Origin: Hyphomicrobium sp.
Lineage (GTDB): Bacteria; Pseudomonadota; Alphaproteobacteria; Rhizobiales; Hyphomicrobiaceae
Direction of reading: 5' to 3'
DNA: 6,755 nt
NCBI GenBank assembly: GCA_030598645.1
Contig: JAUVPN010000149.1
Coordinates: 1 to 6,755 of the forward strand
The position numbers were made by a program, and so were the translations under genes. Positions 1 to 6,116 of this stretch are shown one piece after another. Below the pieces are notes generated by a model. The model was not told the origin of the DNA, searched no databases, and saw nothing but the letters and a program-made list of their open reading frames with translations. How positions within the stretch are numbered: the first letter of the stretch is position 1; the number at the start of each line of letters is the position of its first letter.

Positions 1-2
1 CG

Positions 3-8
3 AAGGAG
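3..8 (+). promoter_or_regulatory. Shine-Dalgarno site of fhcB
   Basis: AAGGAG lies 10 bases upstream of the ATG at 19. The spacing is slightly long but the match to the anti-SD sequence is strong, and it supports this ATG as the fhcB start. The reading frame stays open to the window edge, so a start further upstream cannot be formally excluded. Confidence 0.7.
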
Positions 9-18
9 ACCGCATCAT

Positions 19-1434
19 ATGACCGCACGAGACGAGGGCGCCGGTTCGGGCGAGCGCCCCACATCCGAGCTGTATGAAAATGTCACTTGTCCGTTTTGCG
101 GGATTTTGTGCGACGATCTAGAGATTAGCCGCACTGGAAGCACTCTAAAGGTGCTCAAGAACGGCTGCGAGCGGGCACATGGCGGCTTTGAGCGGACCCT
201 TCCTCCAGCCAAACCTATGGTTAAGGGTCAGGCCGTCGAGTTGCCCCAAGCGATAGAGGCCGCCGCCACACTAATCAAGAAGGCCCAACTCCCGCTGTAT
301 GGCGGCGTTGCTACTGACGTAGATGGCGTGCGCGCGGCTTTGTCTATCGCCGACCGCACCGGTGGCGTCATTGATCATGCTCTGAGCGAAGGGCAGTTTC
401 GCAATCTTAAGGTCCTGCAATCCACCGGCTGGATCATGTCCACACTGACGGAAGCGCGCAACCGGGCAGATCTGTTCGTGATTGTGGGTACGGACGTGCA
501 TAAGTTACATGGTCGCTTTTTCGAGCGCATCGTGTGTACGCCTGAGTCCATGTTTGGGGACAAGCCTTCCAAACGTACGGTGGTCTTCATCGGTGAAGGG
601 CTTGACACCTCGGCCGCCAAAGGTCCGCGCATCGACGAAGTCATTACCCTTCCCTGCAAGTTAGACAAGGTCGGAGATGTGCTGGCAGCACTTCGCGCGC
701 GACTCCGCGGCACCGATCTTAAGGCTTTGGAGACGACAAACGAAGCAGCAAGCTCGACATCCGATCCCCAGCGGCCCGGGTTTCTTTCGGCCTTGCGCCC
801 GTCAAAACGTGCGGCTGAGACAACCTCCTCAGCCGGCCCTCAAGCGATCGACGGCGTATCACTTGCCGACATTGATGCACTCGCCGAGCGCTGCAAGAAT
901 GCGCGCTATGGTGTGATGGTGTGGGCACCGCCAGGACTGAATTTCCCCAACGCCGATCTAACAGTCCAGCAGGTTTCCGATGTCGTAAAAGAACTTAATC
1001 TTACCACGCGCTTCGCAGGCTTGTCGCTTGGCGGCAACGACGGCGTGGTCTCCGGAGCAGCGGTCGGCGGCTGGCAAACCGGGTATCCATTGCGCCTTAG
1101 CTATGCAAGCGGGAAACCTGATTACGACATCTACCGGTATTCAATCGGCCGGATGCTAGCGGAGAAAGAAGGTGATGTGCTGGTTTGGGTCGCAACAATC
1201 TCAGCCGAAATAGTGCCTCCAGAAACGAGCCTTCCTACAATCGTCTTAGGCACGCCAGGCCTCAAGCTTAAGAGTATACCCGACGTATTCATCCCCGTCG
1301 GCACACCTGGTGTGGATCACGCCGGGATATTGGTTCGTTGCGACAATGTCGTTTCTCTACCACTCACGAATTTGAAACGGGCACCACTGCCTCGAGCGGC
1401 CGACGTGCTCGCCGCCGTGGAAGCAGCCCTGTAA
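19..1434 (+). CDS. fhcB: Formyltransferase/hydrolase complex subunit B (FwdB/FmdB homologue)
   Basis: This is subunit B of the cytoplasmic Fhc complex, which converts formyl-H4MPT to formate in bacterial formaldehyde oxidation. It is 471 aa and homologous to the molybdenum/tungsten subunit of archaeal formylmethanofuran dehydrogenase. Near the N terminus is a four-cysteine pattern, C24-x2-C27-x3-C31 (in CPFCGILCDD) and C50 (in NGCERAH), which resembles the [4Fe-4S] motif of molybdopterin oxidoreductases. The segment at 119-145, followed by EARNRADLFVIVGTDVHK, matches the region that in archaeal FwdB carries the metal-ligand Cys followed by His. Here neither residue is present (see findings). 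Residues about 232-278 are rich in Ser, Thr, Ala and Pro and look like a linker. It is first in an operon with fhcA, 16 bases downstream. By family knowledge the bacterial subunit is not thought to do redox chemistry. The identification is firm; the role within the complex is inferred. Confidence 0.93.
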   Translation: MTARDEGAGSGERPTSELYENVTCPFCGILCDDLEISRTGSTLKVLKNGCERAHGGFERTLPPAKPMVKGQAVELPQAIEAAATLIKKAQLPLYGGVATDVDGVRAALSIADRTGGVIDHALSEGQFRNLKVLQSTGWIMSTLTEARNRADLFVIVGTDVHKLHGRFFERIVCTPESMFGDKPSKRTVVFIGEGLDTSAAKGPRIDEVITLPCKLDKVGDVLAALRARLRGTDLKALETTNEAASSTSDPQRPGFLSALRPSKRAAETTSSAGPQAIDGVSLADIDALAERCKNARYGVMVWAPPGLNFPNADLTVQQVSDVVKELNLTTRFAGLSLGGNDGVVSGAAVGGWQTGYPLRLSYASGKPDYDIYRYSIGRMLAEKEGDVLVWVATISAEIVPPETSLPTIVLGTPGLKLKSIPDVFIPVGTPGVDHAGILVRCDNVVSLPLTNLKRAPLPRAADVLAAVEAAL

Positions 1435-1450
1435 ACGCGAGCACGATACG

Positions 1451-3115
1451 ATGCTGATCAAGCTTTCCGGCGGAAAGGTCTACGACCCTGCCAACTCAGT
1501 GAACGGCGAAGTGCGCGACGTCTATGTCAGTGACGGGAAAATTGTCGCCTCTGATTCCAGCGCTCGCGTCGACAAAGAATACGATCTCAAAGGCCGAATA
1601 GTGATGGCGGGCGCCATCGATCCGCACACTCATATTGGTGGCGGCAAGGTCACGATCGCGCGCACGCTTATGCCGGAAGACCATCAAAAAGATCAGGTGG
1701 CGCACACCGAATTGACCCGCGCTGGTACGGGGCATGCCCTGCCCTCAACCATGATCACCGGGTATCGCTATGCGGAGATGGGCTACACCGCCGGCTTTGA
1801 GCCAGCGGTGCTGCCCGCCAACGCGCGCCAAGCCCACATGGAACTCGGCGACACGCCCATGATCGACAAGGGCGGCTTTGTTATGCTTGGCAGTGACGAT
1901 TTCATGCTGCGTATGATTTCGAAGAAGAAAGACTTTGAGCTAATCAAGGATTACATCGCCTGGACCATGCACGCGGCCCAAGCGATCGCTGTCAAGATCG
2001 TCAATCCGGGCGGCATCAGCGCATTCAAGTTCAATCAGCGCAAACTCGATCTCGACGAACGCCACCCATTCTATGACCTCACACCGCGCGATATCGTCGT
2101 CACATTGGCCCGAGGGCTCACGGAGTTGGGCGTCACGCATCCTGTGCATGTGCACGGCTGCAACCTCGGCATTCCCGGAAACGTCGAATCGACGCTGGCC
2201 ACCATACGCGCTGCAGACGGCCTGCCATTGCATCTAACGCATATCCAATTCCATAGCTACGACATCGAGGGTGATCGACACTTCTCCTCCGGTGCAGCGC
2301 GCATTGCAGAGCTGGTCAACAAGAACCCCAATGTGTCGATAGACGTTGGGCAGGTTTTATTTGGTCAGACCTGCACTGCATCCGGCGATAGCATGCGTCT
2401 CTACGCCGGCGCGAAGAACGCGGACCCAAAGCGTTGGGTCGTCATGGACATCGAGTGCGACGCTGGCTGTGGGGTCGTACCCTTCCGTTATCGCGACAAG
2501 AGTTTCGTTCACTCTCTGCAGTGGGCCATTGGCCTCGAAACCTTCCTATTATGCGAGGACCCATGGCGAATTTTCCTCACCACCGACCATCCTAACGGCG
2601 CGCCCTTTTTCTGTTACCCGCACCTCATCAAGCTACTCATGGACCGCGGCTTCCGCCAAGACATGATGCTAAAGGTCAATCCGGACGCCCTAAAATATAG
2701 CTCGCTGCCGTCGTTAAACCGCGAATACTCGCTTTATGAGATCGCTATTCTCACGCGTGCGGGCCCGGCACGCAGTCTTGGCCTCCAGGACCGCGGGCAT
2801 TTGGGTCCGGGTGCAAGCGCCGACATTACCGTTTATTTCGACAAGCCCGATAGGGAGGCGATGTTCACCACACCTGAACTGGTCTTCAAAAGCGGAGAGC
2901 TGATTGTTCGCGATGGCAAGGTCATAAAAGTCGTCCAGGGTGCAACCCACGTTGCGCGCCCGGAATACGACAAGGCAATCGAGAAGCCACTAAAAGATTA
3001 CTTCGATCGATATCACACCATGCGTATGGAGAACTTTAGACTGAGCGACGACGAGATCATTGAGGGCGGGCGCGGTGAAATCGTCGTGCAACCGACCAAG
3101 GCCAGGACACAATGA
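1451..3115 (+). CDS. fhcA: Formyltransferase/hydrolase complex subunit A, formyl-methanofuran hydrolase (zinc amidohydrolase)
   Basis: This subunit hydrolyses the formamide of the formylated methanofuran analogue and releases formate, the last step of the H4MPT branch. At 554 aa it is the normal length for FhcA/FwdA. It is an amidohydrolase-superfamily protein with a small N-terminal beta domain, then a metal-dependent barrel. Visible metal-site candidates are H59 and H61 (AIDPHTHIGGG), K182 (VKIVNPGG, position suited to a carboxylated lysine), H233/H235 (HVHGCNLG), H264/H268 (LTHIQFHSY) and D379 (LTTDHPNG). The set seems complete, so the hydrolase should be active. The C-terminal part returns to the beta domain (LGPGASADITVYF, about 451-463). 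The ATG at 1451 has no strong Shine-Dalgarno site, suggesting translation coupled to fhcB. Its stop overlaps the fhcD start in an ATGA. Confidence 0.97.
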   Translation: MLIKLSGGKVYDPANSVNGEVRDVYVSDGKIVASDSSARVDKEYDLKGRIVMAGAIDPHTHIGGGKVTIARTLMPEDHQKDQVAHTELTRAGTGHALPSTMITGYRYAEMGYTAGFEPAVLPANARQAHMELGDTPMIDKGGFVMLGSDDFMLRMISKKKDFELIKDYIAWTMHAAQAIAVKIVNPGGISAFKFNQRKLDLDERHPFYDLTPRDIVVTLARGLTELGVTHPVHVHGCNLGIPGNVESTLATIRAADGLPLHLTHIQFHSYDIEGDRHFSSGAARIAELVNKNPNVSIDVGQVLFGQTCTASGDSMRLYAGAKNADPKRWVVMDIECDAGCGVVPFRYRDKSFVHSLQWAIGLETFLLCEDPWRIFLTTDHPNGAPFFCYPHLIKLLMDRGFRQDMMLKVNPDALKYSSLPSLNREYSLYEIAILTRAGPARSLGLQDRGHLGPGASADITVYFDKPDREAMFTTPELVFKSGELIVRDGKVIKVVQGATHVARPEYDKAIEKPLKDYFDRYHTMRMENFRLSDDEIIEGGRGEIVVQPTKARTQ

Positions 3116-4011
3116 CGGCGAGCGGTATTACCATCGACGACACGTTCGCCGAGGCCTTCGGCATGAGTGCCACGGGCGTCATCATCACGGCAGACTCGCC
3201 TAGATGGGCGCGCCAGGCTGCTGTCACCATGAGCGGGTTTGGGACCTCCGTTATTGGCTGCGGCGCGGAGGTCGGGATCGACCGGGAGCTTCAACCCGAT
3301 GATACGCCGGACGGCCGCCCCGGCGTACGGGTTCTGATGTTCGGCTTCTCGCCCGATGCACTGATCCCGCAACTCAAGAACCGCGTCGGACAGTGTGTCC
3401 TAACAAGCCCTGGCTCCGCCTGTTATGCGGGTGTGGAATCCGAAACGCGGATCGGCCTTGGCGCTGGACCGCGCTTTTTTGGTGACGGCTATCAGACAGC
3501 AAAACGACTCGGCAACAAGCGCTATTGGCGGGTGCCCGTAATGGACGGGGAGTTCGTCATTGAGGAGACGACGGGCGTGGTGACCGACGCCGTGGGCGGT
3601 GGCAACGTTTTGCTCCTAGGCAAGGACCGTGAGGGTCTACTCGAGACCGCAGAGAAAGCCGTGGCCACAATCGGCAACGTTCCCGACGTCATAACACCCT
3701 TTCCTGGTGGCATCGTGCGCTCCGGTTCAAAGGTGGGCTCCAAGTACGACGGCATGGTCGCCTCAACCAATGATGCCTTCTGCCCAACCCTGCGAGGCGC
3801 AGCCAAAAGCGAGGTCGCGCCCGACACGGTCGCCGTGCTCGAGATCGTCATTGATGGGCTTACTTCTCAGGCTGTTGCGACCGCCATGAAGGCCGGCATC
3901 GACACAATCCTAAAAGACGGAGAGGGTAAGGGCGTTACCCGCATCAGCGCGGGCAACTATGGGGGCAAGCTTGGCCAGCACCACTATCATCTGCGGGAGT
4001 TGCTGCCATGA
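3112..4011 (+). CDS. fhcD: Formylmethanofuran:tetrahydromethanopterin formyltransferase (Fhc subunit D)
   Basis: This cytoplasmic enzyme moves the formyl group between N5 of tetrahydromethanopterin and the methanofuran analogue. In bacteria it runs from formyl-H4MPT towards formyl-methanofuran, feeding FhcA. The protein is 299 aa, the normal full length for the Ftr family. Family signatures run end to end: IDDTFAEAF (8-16), GQCVLTSPGSACYAG (93-107), RFFGDGYQ (121-128), the ITPFPGGIV..SGSKVGSK block (194-211), and the C-terminal ISAGNYGGKLGQHHYHL (278-294). E244 in VLEIVIDGL lies where the archaeal Ftr has a glutamate implicated in formyl transfer; I aligned this from memory. The start overlaps the fhcA stop (ATGA), with a CCAGGA-like site a few bases upstream, and the stop overlaps the fhcC start in the same way. 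This points to coupled translation of the subunits. Confidence 0.97.
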   Translation: MTASGITIDDTFAEAFGMSATGVIITADSPRWARQAAVTMSGFGTSVIGCGAEVGIDRELQPDDTPDGRPGVRVLMFGFSPDALIPQLKNRVGQCVLTSPGSACYAGVESETRIGLGAGPRFFGDGYQTAKRLGNKRYWRVPVMDGEFVIEETTGVVTDAVGGGNVLLLGKDREGLLETAEKAVATIGNVPDVITPFPGGIVRSGSKVGSKYDGMVASTNDAFCPTLRGAAKSEVAPDTVAVLEIVIDGLTSQAVATAMKAGIDTILKDGEGKGVTRISAGNYGGKLGQHHYHLRELLP

Positions 4012-4817
4012 GCGGTCTCACGTTTCGTCTGAGCACGTATCCTGATGAGCGCCTCGACCTATCACCGCTCACGCCGAGCCGGCTGGCTACGACCCCGCTG
4101 GCCGAGATGCTGCGCATCGTCGTCGGCACGACCAAACGCCAACTCAAAGTCGGCGATCTCTTTGCGGTCTCCGGCCAACCTGGCGACACCGTGATCATAC
4201 AAGGTGGATCGGAACATCTGGACTTTGTCGGCGCCGGACTCGATCGCGGAACACTAATCCTCGACGGCGATGCTGGCGCCTACGCAGGCCGCAAGATGAC
4301 CGGCGGCGAACTGCATCTGCGCGGACACGCGGGTGCTTGGCTCGGATCCGGACTGTCTGGTGGGCTCCTGACCGTGAAGGGATCAGCCGGAGATCATGTT
4401 GGCAGCACCTGTCCCGGCGACAGGTTCGGCATGACGGGCGGCATTGTCGTCGTGGAGGGCAACATCGGCGCCCGCGTCGGCGAAAAGATGCGACGCGGCA
4501 CGATCATCGCGCGCGGGACCGCCGGCACCAATGCAGGCTCGCGTATGGTGGGTGGCACTATTTGGGCTGAGCGGGGCTTCGGGACGGCACCAGGTACGCT
4601 ACTGCGGCGCGGGACACTCATCGGCGCTAAAGTAGAGGAGATGCTGCCCACATTTGCGGACAGCGGAAGCCATGAACTCGTGATTTTGCGGGTGTTTTCT
4701 CGCTTCCTATCCGACACTCTGGGACCTCTCGCCCCGCACGCGCTTTCCGGGCGCGCCCACAAATTTGCGGGCGATCTGGCAACGATCGGCAAGGGCGAGA
4801 TCCTTATCGTCTCCTGA
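4008..4817 (+). CDS. fhcC: Formyltransferase/hydrolase complex subunit C (FwdC-like beta-helix, GXGXG domain)
   Basis: This is a companion subunit of the cytoplasmic Fhc complex, homologous to FwdC/FmdC of archaeal formylmethanofuran dehydrogenase and to the GXGXG domain of glutamate synthase large subunits. It is 269 aa. The centre (about 79-203) consists of tandem units of roughly 20 residues with the pattern G-x2-G-x3-G-x4-GG. Examples are GDAGAYAGRKMTGG, GHAGAWLGSGLSGG and GNIGARVGEKMRRG. This pattern is the mark of a right-handed beta-helix. No catalytic residues are expected; its role is probably to hold the complex together. A C-terminal alpha/beta tail (about 220-269) follows. The ATG overlaps the fhcD stop, and GGGAG lies upstream within fhcD. 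It is the last gene of the operon, followed by a GC-poor gap. Confidence 0.95.
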   Translation: MSGLTFRLSTYPDERLDLSPLTPSRLATTPLAEMLRIVVGTTKRQLKVGDLFAVSGQPGDTVIIQGGSEHLDFVGAGLDRGTLILDGDAGAYAGRKMTGGELHLRGHAGAWLGSGLSGGLLTVKGSAGDHVGSTCPGDRFGMTGGIVVVEGNIGARVGEKMRRGTIIARGTAGTNAGSRMVGGTIWAERGFGTAPGTLLRRGTLIGAKVEEMLPTFADSGSHELVILRVFSRFLSDTLGPLAPHALSGRAHKFAGDLATIGKGEILIVS

Positions 4818-4979
4818 CCCAGACAAATAGCCTCTAGAGATCTAAAATCTCGCGAATTCCGTAATAACTATGCTTTCGGAACCGCATGCCACATACTGGT
4901 GGTTTGGATTTCTCAAGCGAGTTTAAATCTACGAGGTCAAATTTGCGCAGCTGAGTGCTCCAACCCCGAGGAGAAGCAA
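4818..4979 (+). other. GC-poor intergenic stretch between fhcC and the small gene
   Basis: There are 162 bases here with no convincing gene. Hand counting gives about 44% GC over 4841-4960, clearly lower than the flanking operon. One short perfect inverted repeat (GAGAT at 4837-4841, ATCTC at 4847-4851) follows the fhcC stop but has no T-run, so it is at best a weak transcript end. The composition suits a promoter for the downstream gene, but I cannot pick -35 and -10 boxes with confidence. A GTG at 4899 in frame with the small gene could extend it upstream, but I prefer the later ATG. Confidence 0.5.
4968..4976 (+). promoter_or_regulatory. Shine-Dalgarno site deciding the start of the small cysteine protein
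   Basis: GAGGAGAAG precedes the ATG at 4980, with AGGAG (4969-4973) exactly 6 bases from the start codon. The in-frame GTG at 4899 has no comparable site, so the 66-residue product is favoured over a 93-residue one. Confidence 0.75.
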
Positions 4980-5180
4980 ATGATTACGATAGTGATTTCC
5001 GCATGCTTATTTGCAGATCCGAACGTATGCAGGGATCACCGGGTACCTTTGATGCGCAACATCGATCCTAGCCGTTGCGTCGAAAGTGCGCTTCCTCACT
5101 TCGCCAACTGGTCGGCCAATAACCCTGGTTGGAAGATAAAGCGGTGGCGTTGCACCACGGCCAGCGTCGAAGAGCTCTAA
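4980..5180 (+). CDS. Small conserved four-cysteine protein, function unknown
   Basis: This is a 66 aa hypothetical protein. It begins with a short hydrophobic strand (MITIVISACLFADP) and has four cysteines, C9, C17, C33 and C58. It is tryptophan-rich towards the C terminus (W44, W51 and W56, the last in KRWRC). The layout (early Cys, then CRD/CRE, a middle Cys, an NPxW-like stretch, and a final WxC) reminds me of small uncharacterised proteins common in Rhizobiales and Rhodobacterales. That is memory, not a search. Even cysteine number and alternation could allow two disulfides or a metal site. The N terminus is too short and lacks the basic residues of a clear signal peptide, so location is uncertain. 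A strong Shine-Dalgarno site supports it being real. No link to the fhc operon is evident. Confidence 0.72.
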   Translation: MITIVISACLFADPNVCRDHRVPLMRNIDPSRCVESALPHFANWSANNPGWKIKRWRCTTASVEEL

Positions 5181-5185
5181 ACCGG

Positions 5186-5995
5186 TCACTCGTGGATCGG
5201 GAGAATTAAGCCGCTGATCTCCAGCACGAACTTTTGCCGTATAGCGCGACCGAAATCTTTGTAACCGTTGGCCGGTAATACAAAGGAGCCCGGCCCTCCC
5301 TTAACATTTTCTCGATACCAATCTTCCAACGTCGACGCCCTTCGTTTCTGCGGCAGATAAGACTCGACAGGCGTGTATGTTTGCTCGTTGGCATTCTCCA
5401 GAATGGGAAGACCATTAACGGTTACGCCCCATTTCACTAATTCGTCGCGCACGAGGTTGATTGGTTCCTTTGAATTGCAGTTGTCCTGACCGTCCCCCGA
5501 CACATCAAGGACTATTTTTGCGGCAGGAGCGGGAACCCGCGGCACGATTTTATCGGATACGGTGCGCATCATGCGCGTCATGCAGGTAAACTCACCGTCC
5601 TGACGCGGAAGTTTGCGCACACGGGCCGCAGTTGCCCGCGCTTCTGCGGCATTCGTAATCCGGGTCCATGGCAGGGTTACCTTAGGGCGGTCTGCCCAAG
5701 TCACCATGGAAAATAAGATCCCGCCCTTTGCACCCCCAATGATGCCGTCAATCACGGCCGGGTCTTCAAGCGCTTGGGCGATGCCTTCCATTTGCAGCCG
5801 GTAGCGCTTTTCGTCGACCGAATTCGAGACGTCGACTGCAACGATGAGCGCGGTATCAACCGCCTCCCCGTTTTGAGCCACTGCAAAGCTTGTGGCAAGG
5901 AGCCCCACGAGGATGGTTATAGCGGCTACGGCCGGTGTGTTGCACAACCACGCGCGCCACGCCTGTGCTTTGCCGCTTTGCAACATGCCCTCCAT
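5186..5995 (-). CDS. Exported VWA-domain protein, DUF1194 type
   Basis: This 269 aa protein contains one von Willebrand factor A domain. The N terminus carries a hydrophobic stretch (about 21-38) ending in ATSFAVAQ, which suggests signal-peptide cleavage after A40 and a periplasmic product. The MIDAS metal site is visible as DVSNS (D55, S57, S59), with a Thr candidate at T137 or T140 and a second acidic loop DVSGDGQDN (164-172). The order and motifs, including GGILFSMVTWADRP and the C-terminal FGRAIRQKFVLEI, fit the DUF1194 family of proteobacteria. Its function is unknown and presumed metal-dependent binding. I chose the ATG at 5995 because it gives a normal signal peptide; a TTG at 6070 would add 25 residues before it. 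The mature protein has two cysteines (C138, C173) placed in the MIDAS-side loops. The gene converges on the small cysteine gene, 5 bases between stops. Confidence 0.88.
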   Translation of the reverse strand: MEGMLQSGKAQAWRAWLCNTPAVAAITILVGLLATSFAVAQNGEAVDTALIVAVDVSNSVDEKRYRLQMEGIAQALEDPAVIDGIIGGAKGGILFSMVTWADRPKVTLPWTRITNAAEARATAARVRKLPRQDGEFTCMTRMMRTVSDKIVPRVPAPAAKIVLDVSGDGQDNCNSKEPINLVRDELVKWGVTVNGLPILENANEQTYTPVESYLPQKRRASTLEDWYRENVKGGPGSFVLPANGYKDFGRAIRQKFVLEISGLILPIHE

Positions 5996-6116
5996 GACTC
6001 TTATCGGTTTATGGTTACGCCTCTTGCAGAAGACTACCGCAAGAAGTGTGGCCGAGACCACCGGAACCAAAGTCCGGGGACACGGCGCCTTATCGGCACT
6101 ACCATTGTATTGCCGG
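5996..6116 (-). other. Gap between the esterase-family gene and the VWA gene
   Basis: These 121 bases separate two genes read in the same direction. Two short hairpin candidates are visible: CGGCA/TGCCG near 6093-6115, and CCGGA/TCCGG around 6060-6077, each with a 5-base stem and no following T-run. They are too weak to call a terminator. The frame of the VWA gene is open through part of this gap, back to a TTG at 6070, but no convincing ribosome site precedes that codon. Confidence 0.4.

Noticed and set aside
375..713. 112-codon minus-strand ORF within fhcB
   Set aside because: It is fully inside fhcB with no motifs and no ribosome site of note; a shadow of the real gene.
4394..4792. 132-codon minus-strand ORF
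   Set aside because: It is antisense to fhcC; its Pro/Arg/Ser-rich product reflects the repeated glycine codons of fhcC on the other strand.
4837..4851. Inverted repeat GAGAT-CTAAA-ATCTC after fhcC as an operon terminator
   Set aside because: The stem is only 5 base pairs with A-T pairs at one end, and no T-run follows; it is not a credible intrinsic terminator.
4899..4979. Upstream GTG start for the small cysteine gene, giving 93 residues
   Set aside because: No ribosome site precedes the GTG, the added residues are unlike the rest, and the ATG at 4980 has an excellent AGGAG site.
5996..6070. TTG at 6070 as start of the VWA gene
   Set aside because: It would place 25 extra residues before a good signal peptide and has no clear ribosome site; the ATG at 5995 is preferred, though its own ribosome site is also weak.
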